Made by a program: the position numbers and the translations under genes. A stretch of 15,587 bases of DNA from Syntrophaceae bacterium UBA2192. GTDB taxonomy: Bacteria; Desulfobacterota; Syntrophia; Syntrophales; UBA2192. Positions 5,804 to 12,539 of this stretch are shown piece after piece. A model generated the notes under the pieces. It was given only the letters and a program-made list of their open reading frames with translations, was not told where the DNA came from and did not search any database. Each line of letters opens with the position of its first letter. The stretch's first letter is position 1. Location of the stretch: positions 1-15,587 of the forward strand of contig DCVI01000158.1 of the NCBI GenBank assembly GCA_002327315.1, in the 5' to 3' direction.

Positions 5804-6960
5804 GATTTCTCCATCCCGATCAGAAGTGTATCTCCCCATTTGCGCAGACGGGCCCGCGATGCGTACATCCCGAGCCCGATAAGCCGGGCGATATCGTCCC
5901 CCGACGCATCCGGACCGGCGGGCCTGCGGCCTGGTGACTCTTCGAGGATTCCCCTGATGGATTCCTGCAGCGTTTCCGCGATGAGGTGAAAGGCGACGAT
6001 CCGGGCCTCCACATCCGCGCCCCGCTTCCCGCCGTCGAGATCCCTTGCGGCGCCCCGTGCAACCTGTCTTGCCGTCTCCAGCAGGGCCGCGAATCCGCCG
6101 ATGCGCTCCTTCACGTCGTTCTCGATCTTCCCCTTGCTCTCCCGCAGCCTGCGGATCGCCTCCCTCAGCTCCCGGTCCAGCCCCCCGAGGATGGCCCCTG
6201 ACAGCAGCGTATCTTCGGCCACCCGGAACGGCTTCGAGAGCTCTTCCCAGGCCCGGCCCTTTCGGCCGAGGATGGAGGTTTCGGGCAGGTCGCATCCCTC
6301 GAGCCGGATCTCGCAGTGCGGGGACGGCCTCAGGGTTCCCAGGGCCGGCATTTCACGAACGGTGAGCCCGGGGGTTTCCCTCGGGACAATAAAAGCCGTA
6401 AAGCCCTTTTTCCCTCCCCGCTCACCGGTCACGGCAAATACGATAAAGAGATCGGCCAGGGGACCATTGGTGAGCCATGCCTTTTCCCCATGGAGCACAT
6501 AGGATCTTCCCTTTTTCACAGCCGTCGTGCGGATCCGCTTCGGGTCGCTGCCGGCCCCCGGCTCGGAAAGGGCAATAGAGGCCGTCCATCTGCCGGCGGC
6601 CATCCCGGGCAGGATTTCTTTTTTCTGTTTGCCGTTTGCGGCGCCTGCGATGAGTACCTTTCCGACGATCAAATGAACCATCCAGGAAAAGGCAAGCCCG
6701 GGCCTGCCGCCTCTCGCGACGAAGGCCTCCACGGCCGGAAGGATGTCGGAAAAGCGGGCCCCTTCTCCCCCGAACGCGGCAGGGATGCTCCAGCCCAGAA
6801 GGCCGCGTTTGGCCATCTTCCCCCAGATCTTCCCGGGGCTACCGCAACGCCCGAGGTCTTCATGCACAGACAGCTCCTCGCCTGCAAAGCGTATCGCCTG
6901 GGCGGTCAGTCGCGTATGCTTTTCTTTCTTTTCCCGTCGAACCTGCATCGCTTGCCTCAT
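5800..6960 (-). CDS. Divergent acyl-CoA dehydrogenase family protein
   Basis: 386 residues. The N-terminal and middle domains are recognisable: WGKMAKRGLLGWSIPAAFGG (46-65), ASIALSEPGAGSD (127-139, flavin/substrate loop) and GEKAWLTNG (158-166). Family enzymes oxidise acyl-CoA at C2-C3 with FAD and pass electrons to ETF. The C-terminal domain is unusual. The FAD-contacting R-x-x-F-G...Q pattern appears as R273-E-S-K-G with no matching Phe or Gln, and the usual C-terminal E-G-T-x-E-I segment is missing. E249 (RVAEDTLLSG) aligns by eye with the catalytic Glu of isovaleryl-CoA and long-chain dehydrogenases, so activity is possible. The start at ATG 6958-6960 is 1 nt after the MarR stop; ATG 6946-6948 has a better-placed GAGG (6 nt) and may be the real start. 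It is co-transcribed with marR, moxR-like and VWA genes. Substrate unknown. Confidence 0.87.
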   Translation of the reverse strand: MRQAMQVRREKKEKHTRLTAQAIRFAGEELSVHEDLGRCGSPGKIWGKMAKRGLLGWSIPAAFGGEGARFSDILPAVEAFVARGGRPGLAFSWMVHLIVGKVLIAGAANGKQKKEILPGMAAGRWTASIALSEPGAGSDPKRIRTTAVKKGRSYVLHGEKAWLTNGPLADLFIVFAVTGERGGKKGFTAFIVPRETPGLTVREMPALGTLRPSPHCEIRLEGCDLPETSILGRKGRAWEELSKPFRVAEDTLLSGAILGGLDRELREAIRRLRESKGKIENDVKERIGGFAALLETARQVARGAARDLDGGKRGADVEARIVAFHLIAETLQESIRGILEESPGRRPAGPDASGDDIARLIGLGMYASRARLRKWGDTLLIGMEKS

Positions 6961-6961
6961 T

Positions 6962-7432
6962 TCATGCGTTCGCCCCGAATTTCACGAAGAAGGATTTCAG
7001 GATCTTCTTGAATGCCTCGACCTCGCTCTCCGTGAAATCCGCCTTGATCTGCTCGTTCACCCGGTTGATTACGGCCCTCGCCCGTTCGATCTCCCCGCCT
7101 CCCTTATCCGTGATGAAAACGTGCGAGGCCCTCCGATCCGCCGTGCTTGCATTGCGCTTCACGAAGCCCGCCCGTTCGAGCCGGTCTACAAGCCCCGTCA
7201 GGGTCGAGTTGTCGAGGGTGAGCACCTGGCTGAGCTCAGACATGGTCTGCCCGTTCTTTCTCTTCAGGAGAAAAAGGATCCCCGACTGTGCGGGCGTGAT
7301 GGTGACCCCGTCTTCGGAAAAGACATTCTTCAGGTAGGTTCTCAGCTTCTGCTGAGCGGTGAAAACAAGATAGATCAGGCGGTCGTCCTTCGGCATCGGG
7401 GCATCTTCTCTCTTGGTTTTTCCGATTTTCAT
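6962..7432 (-). CDS. MarR-family transcriptional regulator
   Basis: 156 residues from ATG 7430-7432. The frame is open upstream to 7531, but the predicted promoter and operator occupy 7467-7497 and would place the transcript start near 7460, so upstream start codons would not be transcribed. The winged helix-turn-helix is clear: ITPAQSGILFLLK (45-57), MSELSQVLTLDNSTLTGLVD with recognition helix about 74-90, and the wing RNASTADRRASHVFITDKG with the conserved D99-R100. Terminal helices form the dimer interface. It is the first gene of the operon with the acyl-CoA dehydrogenase, MoxR-like and VWA genes, and likely represses its own promoter through the 22-bp palindrome just upstream. The inducer may be an acyl-CoA or aromatic ligand, as for other MarR proteins beside acyl-CoA genes; that is an inference. 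Confidence 0.9.
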   Translation of the reverse strand: MKIGKTKREDAPMPKDDRLIYLVFTAQQKLRTYLKNVFSEDGVTITPAQSGILFLLKRKNGQTMSELSQVLTLDNSTLTGLVDRLERAGFVKRNASTADRRASHVFITDKGGGEIERARAVINRVNEQIKADFTESEVEAFKKILKSFFVKFGANA

Positions 7433-7466
7433 CGCTTCCGAGCATCCTCGCTTCCGCGCTTCCATC

Positions 7467-7497
7467 TTTATTTGGCATGCCAAATAAATACTGTCAA
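7467..7497 (-). promoter_or_regulatory. MarR operator palindrome embedded in a sigma70 promoter
   Basis: A perfect 22-bp palindrome spans 7467-7488, with core TATTTGGCATGCCAAATA at 7469-7486. On the minus strand a perfect -35 box TTGACA (complement of 7492-7497) is followed after 19 bp by AATAAA (complement of 7467-7472, 4/6 match to -10). The palindrome fills the spacer and covers the -10, which is classic repressor geometry. A second, imperfect half-site, TTTTGCATGCCCC, lies at 7504-7516. Confidence 0.8.
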
Positions 7498-7566
7498 TTA
7501 TTATTTTGCATGCCCCATACGGGGGCAGCACGATGCGTGCGACGAGTTGGATCGTTAAGGAATGGA

Positions 7567-8022
7567 CTACAGGAACTGCTTGCCTGTGATGCTGTCCAGG
7601 ACCACTTCGATCAGGCTCGTCCGCTGCAGGGATTTCTCATCGTAGTCGCCCCCGCTTCCCCCATAGTGCGCCATGATGACATCGAGGCCGGCTTTCTTTG
7701 CTTTGTCGTCATCGACGATCCGGGCCCTGCCGAACCCGATCACGCTGCGATACTTCGCTGCCCACCGGCACGGCGTATCGCCCCGTACGATCCGGGAGTC
7801 TATGTCGACTTCGATGCAGACCCGGTCGTTCTTTTTCAGCATGTCGATCTTCCTGCCCTCCGCGGCACAATGGAAGTAAAGGCGCCCGTCCCGGTAGCCG
7901 TAATTCATGGGGACCACGTAGGGGTACTGCCCGTCATAAAGACCGAGTCGGCAGACGAGCCCTTTCTCCAGGATTTCCTGAATTCCCGCTTCGTCCCGGA
8001 TCTCTCTTTCGCGTCTCCTCAT
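7567..8022 (-). CDS. PPOX/FMN-binding split-barrel protein, NimA-like
   Basis: 151 residues from ATG 8020-8022, with AAGGTG 7 nt upstream. The fold is that of the pyridoxamine 5'-phosphate oxidase-like flavin split barrel: CRLGLYDGQYPYVVPMNYGY (24-43), LYFHCAAEGRKIDML (48-62) and VCIEVDID (68-75). The His in FHCAAEGRK (H51) and the pattern around it match NimA-type 5-nitroimidazole reductases and related flavin reductases. Members bind FMN as dimers and reduce small molecules; most environmental homologues have no assigned substrate. It does not look like a true PdxH (too short). It sits between the ferritin terminator and the MarR operator, apparently as a single gene; I see no convincing promoter in the short region before it. 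Confidence 0.88.
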   Translation of the reverse strand: MRRREREIRDEAGIQEILEKGLVCRLGLYDGQYPYVVPMNYGYRDGRLYFHCAAEGRKIDMLKKNDRVCIEVDIDSRIVRGDTPCRWAAKYRSVIGFGRARIVDDDKAKKAGLDVIMAHYGGSGGDYDEKSLQRTSLIEVVLDSITGKQFL

Positions 8023-8071
8023 CCTTTTTCACCTTTTCGCCCGGGGGTTGCGCAGAGGTCGCGAACTGCGT

Positions 8072-8104
8072 CAGAAAAACAAAAGCCCACCGTGACGTGG
8101 GCTT
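8072..8104 (-). terminator. Intrinsic terminator of the bacterioferritin-like gene
   Basis: On the minus strand, AAGCCCAC (from 8097-8104) pairs with GTGGGCTT (from 8083-8090) around a 6-nt loop and is followed by TTTTGTTTTT (8075-8084 complement, partly shared with the stem). It lies 22 bp after the ferritin stop and precedes the PPOX gene, so the two are separate transcripts. Confidence 0.85.
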
Positions 8105-8126
8105 CTGTGTGGTCGTTCCGTCTCCC

Positions 8127-8549
8127 TTACTTCAGACCTTCGAGAACGCCCTGGAAGAAATCGTGGTGCTCCTCCTCGTCCGCGAGGATCTTCTTGAAGA
8201 GCTGTGCCGTCGTGATGTCGCCTTCCTTTTCGGCAACCTCGATGGTCTGCTTGTAGAGCTTGATGGCTCCTTCTTCGTCCTTCATGTCTTTGGTCAGCAT
8301 CTCCTTGAGGGTCTTGCCGACAAAAATCGGCTCCGGCTTCGTGGTTGGAATCCCCCCGAGATAGAAGAGCCGTTCGGCGATGGTTTCGGCATGCTTCATT
8401 TCCGCGACGGCCGTTTTCTTCAATTCGTCTTTTACGGCGTAATGGGGAATGCCGGACCACTGAACGTGCTGCCACATGTACTGAACCGACACCTGGATCT
8501 CCCGGGCGATCCCCCTGTTCAAAAGCTCCAACAGTTTCTTGCTGGCCAT
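8127..8549 (-). CDS. Short bacterioferritin-like protein
   Basis: 140 residues from ATG 8547-8549, with a perfect AGGAGG 7 nt upstream. The four-helix ferritin core is recognisable: NRGIAREIQVSVQYMWQH (11-28), VAEMKHAETIAERLFYLGG (48-66), LTKDMKDEEGAIKLYKQ (85-101) and ILADEEEHHDFF (121-132). Aligned by eye with E. coli Bfr, the di-iron ferroxidase ligands are all present (E17, E50, H53, E93, E125, H128), and M51 occupies the position of the haem-ligating Met52. The protein ends 12 residues after the last ligand, about 18 residues shorter than E. coli Bfr (158), so the fifth short helix lining the four-fold channel appears missing. It may oxidise and store iron as a shell or act as a smaller ferritin-like oxidase. 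The long 5' leader with a hairpin (8614-8643) may regulate it. Confidence 0.88.
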   Translation of the reverse strand: MASKKLLELLNRGIAREIQVSVQYMWQHVQWSGIPHYAVKDELKKTAVAEMKHAETIAERLFYLGGIPTTKPEPIFVGKTLKEMLTKDMKDEEGAIKLYKQTIEVAEKEGDITTAQLFKKILADEEEHHDFFQGVLEGLK

Positions 8550-8613
8550 GGATTGCCTCCTTTTCATGTTGTTCTGTATTTTTATCGATGATCGTTTGCC
8601 GGATACCTGAAAG

Positions 8614-8643
8614 GAAAGCCCCGCCCATCGGGGTTGGGCTTTA
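8614..8643 (-). other. Hairpin in the bacterioferritin 5' leader
   Basis: AAAGCCC (8615-8621) and GGGCTTT (8636-8642) are complementary, and an alternative inner stem CCCCG/CGGGG (8619-8623 and 8629-8633) competes for the same bases. On the minus strand the hairpin is followed by a CCTTTC stretch rather than a pure U-run. It sits about 65 nt before the ATG, inside the predicted 136-nt leader. It could be an attenuator or simply a stable leader element; I recognise no known riboswitch. Confidence 0.4.
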
Positions 8644-8691
8644 CCTGCACGGTACGGATTGTGGCAGGATACAGCCCCAAACGTCACCTAT

Positions 8692-8720
8692 AAAATAAAA
8701 GATATTTCTGCTTTCGTCAA
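8692..8720 (-). promoter_or_regulatory. Predicted sigma70 promoter of the bacterioferritin-like gene
   Basis: On the minus strand TTGACG (complement of 8715-8720, 5/6) and TATTTT (complement of 8692-8697, 4/6) are separated by 17 bp. The start site would be near 8685, giving a leader of about 136 nt. Confidence 0.5.
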
Positions 8721-8756
8721 CGAGTTTGACCGGACGGCAGGGTCCGCGCGGAGATC

Positions 8757-8797
8757 AAAAAGAAACCCCGCTCCATGACGGAACGGGGTTTCTTTTT
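8757..8797. terminator. Strong bidirectional intrinsic terminator
   Basis: A perfect 14-bp stem: AAAAAGAAACCCCG (8757-8770) pairs with CGGGGTTTCTTTTT (8784-8797), with a 13-nt loop. The minus-strand U-rich end terminates the desulforedoxin/H1-tail gene that stops at 8817. It separates that gene from the ferritin promoter. Confidence 0.92.
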
Positions 8798-8816
8798 CCC
8801 GGTCATCCGGAAACCG

Positions 8817-9146
8817 TTACTTCTTTTTTGCTTTGGGCTTTGCCTTTGCCTTGGGCTTCGCTGCCTTCTTCACTACTTTCGCAGGCTTCGCCTTCGCCTT
8901 GGGCTTTGCGGCCTTCTTTGCGGGTTTAACATTCTTCTTCGGGGCAGCCTTCACCTTTTTCGCCTTTGCGGGTGTCTTCGCCTTCTTGGCGGGCTTTGCA
9001 GCCTTCTTCATTTTTGCCTTTCCTTTCTCCATGGGGATGTCACAGCAGATCAGTTCACCGACGACACAGTCGCAGCTCTCGTCAACAGCGACGACGAGAC
9101 CGCACAGCTCACAAGTGAACAGATCACCCTTCCTCGCTTTTGCCAT
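8817..9146 (-). CDS. Desulforedoxin-like metal ribbon fused to a histone-H1-like Lys/Ala/Pro tail
   Basis: 109 residues from ATG 9144-9146, with AGGAGG about 8 nt upstream; the frame is open upstream but lacks a comparable site. Residues 1-40 (GDLFTCELCGLVV, GELICCDIPMEKG) resemble desulforedoxin and the N-terminal domain of desulfoferrodoxin: C12-x2-C15 and the adjacent pair C34-C35 form a rubredoxin-like Fe(SCys)4 or zinc site. The spacing between the pairs is 18 residues, against 15 in desulforedoxin, and the insert contains an extra CDC (C25, C27). Residues 41-109 are almost only Lys, Ala, Pro and Val with KPAKKA/KAKP-type repeats, like bacterial H1-like (HctB/AlgP-type) tails that bind DNA or RNA electrostatically. 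A nucleoid-associated or RNA-associated metal/redox protein is the simplest inference. Transcribed alone, from a promoter at 9212-9238 to the terminator at 8757-8797. Confidence 0.8.
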   Translation of the reverse strand: MAKARKGDLFTCELCGLVVAVDESCDCVVGELICCDIPMEKGKAKMKKAAKPAKKAKTPAKAKKVKAAPKKNVKPAKKAAKPKAKAKPAKVVKKAAKPKAKAKPKAKKK

Positions 9147-9211
9147 CTTGATCTCCTCCTTGGTTGTTGTGTTGCTTGTTGTCGCGCATTTCTCTTCAGG
9201 AGTACTATTCA

Positions 9212-9238
9212 TCTATACGAATTTTTTCTGTATTTCAA
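9212..9238 (-). promoter_or_regulatory. Possible promoter of the desulforedoxin/H1-tail gene
   Basis: On the minus strand TTGAAA (complement of 9233-9238) and TATAGA (complement of 9212-9217) are separated by a short 15-bp spacer. Both boxes are 4-5/6 matches in a locally AT-rich stretch, about 65 bp before the ATG. Confidence 0.4.
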
Positions 9239-9414
9239 GCATTTTCTGCGCTCGAGGCCCGCCCGCACAGCTTCCCCGTCTCCCTCTGTTTTTCTTCCGG
9301 CGGTACCGCACCGCAGATCGCACCCGCAAAGCAAGTCCCCTGGCCATTTTGCGGACATCGAAGTATTCGCACTTCCAATGAAGGCAGCGATCTTCTTTGC
9401 ACCGCTTCCTCTAT

Positions 9415-9485
9415 TTGCCGTATTGTCTATTGAAAAATATTGTTGCCTGTGCGAAATTAATTTTGCCGGACAATTCTACCCGGCA
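9415..9485 (+). promoter_or_regulatory. Possible promoter and leader hairpin of the DUF748 gene
   Basis: TTGCCG (9415-9420) and TATTGT (9438-9443) are each 4/6 matches with an ideal 17-bp spacer. They lie in the AT-rich part of the 335-bp gap 9214-9548. A 6-bp stem TGCCGG/CCGGCA (9464-9469 and 9480-9485) follows in the predicted leader of about 100 nt. I see no gene in the rest of the gap (9239-9414). Confidence 0.35.
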
Positions 9486-9548
9486 CTCGCAGTTCTCTGT
9501 TTTTTTACAAACAACCGCATCAAAATATGGACACCGACGGAGAGCACC

Positions 9549-12503
9549 ATGGGCCGGTTTAAAAAATGGATCATTGGCGCCGTTGTCTTTTTCGTTCTCT
9601 TCACGATCGTCGGCTTTTTTGTCATCCCGCCCATCGTGAAGTCTTACCTTCTTGAAACACTCTCGAAGACCCTCAATCGCCAGGTGAGCCTCTCCGACAT
9701 CAGCCTCAACCCGTACACGCTGACAGTCACTCTGCGCGGGTTTGAGATCAAGGAGCCGCAGAGCGATAAAACGTTTGTGTCACTCGACGAGTTGGTGGTC
9801 AACCTCGACATCCGTTCGATATTCAAGCGGGCGCCCGTCATCGAGGAATTCATCGTCCGCAAGCCCTATGTTCGCCTCGTCCGGAACAAGGACAAGACGT
9901 ACAACTTCTCCGATCTGCTTGCGTTGATGAAGGAAGAGCCGAAGGACGAGAAGAAGGAGCCCGCTCTCTTCGCTGTCAACAACATCGTCGTCGAGAACGG
10001 AAGCATCGATTTCATCGACGGCCCCTTTGACACGACGCACACCGTCCGGGAGATGAACATCGGGATCCCCTTTGTATCCAACATCCCGGAGTATATCGAC
10101 ACATACGTGCAGCCCCGGTTTGCCGCAGCGATCAACGGCGATCCCTATTCCCTCGAGGGCAAAACCAAGATCTTCAAGGACACCCACGAGACGATTTTCA
10201 ACATCTTGATCGAGGACTTTGACATCCCCTTCTACCTGGCCTACATCCCGCACGAGTTGAATATCTCCGTCCCCTCGGGCAAACTGGATGTGCAGTCGAC
10301 GGTCACCTTCTCCATGTCGCCCGATAAGCATCCCGTCGTCTCCGTTGCCGGTAACGTGGCGCTGCGGGACTTCGCCCTCCAGGACCGGAAAAAGAATGCG
10401 ATCGCCGGGCTGAAGCGCCTCGACGTGGTCATGGCTGCCCTGGAACCGCTTCAGTCGAAATTCCACTTCGCGAAGATCGCGGTCGACTCCCCCGAGCTGA
10501 ACGTCCGCCGGGACAAGAGCGGGACGATCAACCTTCTGACCCTGGCGCCGGCGAACAAAGAGGAACCGAAACCGGCCAAGGCGGAGGCGAAGGCTGAAGA
10601 AAAGCACCTGCCCATCCTGATCCTGGACGATTTCGATCTGAAGAGCGGAAAGATCGCCTATCGGGACGAAGTGCCGTCCGAGCCGATCAACTCCCTGATC
10701 CAGGACATCAACGTCAAGGGGGAAAAGATCTCCACGGTAAAGGACAGCCAGGGAAAGCTGTCGGTCTCGATGGACTTAAACAAGGGCAAGGGCTCCCTCG
10801 CCGTCAACGGGCCCGTCGGCCTCAACCCCGTCTTCGCCAATCTCGATGTCGACCTGAAAAAGATGCGGATCCGTCCCTTCCAGGAGTACTTCACGGAATA
10901 CTTCCGCGTCAATTTCACCGATGGAGACATCTCCGCCAAAGGGACTTTCTCGGCGAGCAAACCCCCGGAGAAGGAGATGTCGATCAAGTACGACGGGAAT
11001 CTCCTCCTTGCGCGCGTCGGGACAGTGGCCAAAGTCGGCGGCGAAGATTTCATCAAATTCAAATCCCTGTTTATTAACAGCCTGAGTGGGGGCTATAATC
11101 CTCTCTTCGTCCGGATCAAGGACATCGCTCTAGCCGATCTCTACGCCCGGATCATCGTCAACGACGACGGCACCCTGAACCTGCAGAACGTGGTCAAGCA
11201 GGAAGCGGCCGGTCAGGAGGAAGCTGCCGAGCCGAAACCCGCGCCGCCGAAGATAGAGGAACAGGCGCAGCCGGAGGAAAAACAGGAATACCTGGGCGAC
11301 ATCCTGGCAAAGAACATCGAGATCAGCCGCATCACGCTCCAGAACGGCACCATTGTCTTTGACGATCGCCATATCAAACCTAATTTTTCGTCAACGCTTA
11401 CGGAGCTTACGGGGAGAGTCACCGGCGTGACCTCGATCACAACGAAGCCGGCCGATGTGGACATCAGGGGAAAAATCGGGCGGCACATCCCCATGGAGAT
11501 CACCGGAAAGGTCCACCCCTTCAAGAAGAATCTCTTCGTGGATCTCAAGGCATCCCTGCGAGACTTCAACCTGAGTCCCCTCACCCCCTATTCGGGAACA
11601 TACGCGGGATACAAGATCGAGAAGGGCTCTCTCTCCTTCGACCTCAAATACCTGATCTCCGACATGAAGCTCGATGCGGAGAACAAGGTGGTCATCGATC
11701 AGCTCACCCTTGGCGACCGCGTGGAAAGCCCCCATGCCACCAAGCTGCCTGTGGGCCTTGCCATCGTGCTTCTGAGGGACAGCGAGGGGAAGATCAACCT
11801 GGACATCCCCGTAACGGGCCGCATCGACGATCCGGAGTTCAGCGTCTGGCGTATCGTCCTGCAGGTCATCGTCAACCTCCTCACAAAGGTGGCCACGGCT
11901 CCTTTCGCCCTGCTGGGGTCCCTCTTCGGTGGCGGTGAGGAACTGAGCTACATCGAGTTCGATGCCGGCTCGAGCACCCTGCCGGAACCGGGCGAGAAAA
12001 AAATCGAGACGCTTGTGAAAGCCCTGAAGGCGAAGCCGGCTCTGAAGCTCGACATCGTCGGCGGCGTGGACATGGAGCGGGACCGCGAGGGGCTCCTCCG
12101 CGACCAGTTCCAGAGGAAACTCAAGGCCCAGAAGCTGAACGACCTCGTCCGGAAGGGTGAAAAGGTGGAGTCCGTCGACGCGATCGCCATCGAGCCGCAG
12201 GAATACGACCGGTACCTGAAGAGGGCCTACAGTGCCGAAAAGTTCCCGAAGCCGAGGAACATCGTGGGGATGGAGAAAGGCCTGCCCAACGAGGAGATGG
12301 AGAAGCTCATGATGACCCACATCGTCGTCAAGGAAGACGATCTGCGTCTCCTGGCGATGAAGCGGGCAGAGTCGGTATCGGATGCCATCATGGAAGAAGG
12401 GGAATTCGATGCAGGGAGGGTTTTCGTCGTCGAACCGAAGACGCTGGAGCCCGAGGCGAAAAAGGACGTGAAGAAAAGCCGCGTCGATTTCAAGCTGAAA
12501 TAG
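9549..12503 (+). CDS. DUF748 (AsmA-like) envelope protein
   Basis: 984 residues from ATG 9549-9551, with GGAG 6 nt upstream. An N-terminal membrane anchor (about 8-28, KKWIIGAVVFFVLFTIVGFF) is followed by the DUF748/AsmA-clan start (QVSLSDISLNPYTLTVTLRG, 45-64), then long repeats of short beta-strand motifs, consistent with the elongated beta-groove of AsmA/TamB/YhdP-type proteins. Two charged low-complexity linkers rich in Glu, Ala, Pro and Lys divide it (about 335-352 and 551-580). The last ~180 residues start with FDAGSSTLPEPGEKKIETLV and end with LLAMKRAESVSDAIMEEG, which look like the two halves of an OmpA-like peptidoglycan-binding fold separated by an insert. Role by family: envelope-spanning protein implicated in lipid transport or outer-membrane integrity, anchored in the inner membrane with the bulk periplasmic. 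It stands alone on the plus strand. Function of DUF748 members is largely uncharacterised. Confidence 0.88.
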   Translation: MGRFKKWIIGAVVFFVLFTIVGFFVIPPIVKSYLLETLSKTLNRQVSLSDISLNPYTLTVTLRGFEIKEPQSDKTFVSLDELVVNLDIRSIFKRAPVIEEFIVRKPYVRLVRNKDKTYNFSDLLALMKEEPKDEKKEPALFAVNNIVVENGSIDFIDGPFDTTHTVREMNIGIPFVSNIPEYIDTYVQPRFAAAINGDPYSLEGKTKIFKDTHETIFNILIEDFDIPFYLAYIPHELNISVPSGKLDVQSTVTFSMSPDKHPVVSVAGNVALRDFALQDRKKNAIAGLKRLDVVMAALEPLQSKFHFAKIAVDSPELNVRRDKSGTINLLTLAPANKEEPKPAKAEAKAEEKHLPILILDDFDLKSGKIAYRDEVPSEPINSLIQDINVKGEKISTVKDSQGKLSVSMDLNKGKGSLAVNGPVGLNPVFANLDVDLKKMRIRPFQEYFTEYFRVNFTDGDISAKGTFSASKPPEKEMSIKYDGNLLLARVGTVAKVGGEDFIKFKSLFINSLSGGYNPLFVRIKDIALADLYARIIVNDDGTLNLQNVVKQEAAGQEEAAEPKPAPPKIEEQAQPEEKQEYLGDILAKNIEISRITLQNGTIVFDDRHIKPNFSSTLTELTGRVTGVTSITTKPADVDIRGKIGRHIPMEITGKVHPFKKNLFVDLKASLRDFNLSPLTPYSGTYAGYKIEKGSLSFDLKYLISDMKLDAENKVVIDQLTLGDRVESPHATKLPVGLAIVLLRDSEGKINLDIPVTGRIDDPEFSVWRIVLQVIVNLLTKVATAPFALLGSLFGGGEELSYIEFDAGSSTLPEPGEKKIETLVKALKAKPALKLDIVGGVDMERDREGLLRDQFQRKLKAQKLNDLVRKGEKVESVDAIAIEPQEYDRYLKRAYSAEKFPKPRNIVGMEKGLPNEEMEKLMMTHIVVKEDDLRLLAMKRAESVSDAIMEEGEFDAGRVFVVEPKTLEPEAKKDVKKSRVDFKLK

Positions 12504-12539
12504 CCTGGGCAGCCTCGGAAACTGACTACCGTATAGGCG

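Noticed and set aside
5804..6295. Upstream extension of the MoxR-like gene
   Set aside because: The extra residues are Arg/Gly-rich and unrelated to AAA+ proteins; they are the dehydrogenase gene read in a different frame. ATG 5801-5803 has a ribosome-binding site and ATGA coupling.
7433..7531. Upstream start codons for the MarR protein
   Set aside because: They would place the operator palindrome and the -35/-10 boxes inside the coding region and lie upstream of the predicted transcript start.
7504..7545. Terminator from GCCCC/GGGGC stem between the PPOX and MarR genes
   Set aside because: The stem is only 5-6 bp and the following minus-strand sequence is A-rich, not U-rich.
8775..9548. 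In-frame upstream extension of the DUF748 gene by about 258 codons
   Set aside because: The extension is the mirror of the Lys/Ala-rich H1-tail gene on the other strand and crosses a terminator and an AT-rich intergenic gap. The ATG at 9549 has a ribosome-binding site and begins a normal DUF748 N-terminus with a membrane anchor.
11391..12320. Long minus-strand open frame opposite the DUF748 gene
   Set aside because: Low-complexity His/Arg/Leu-rich sequence without family motifs; explained by GC skew of the opposite coding strand.
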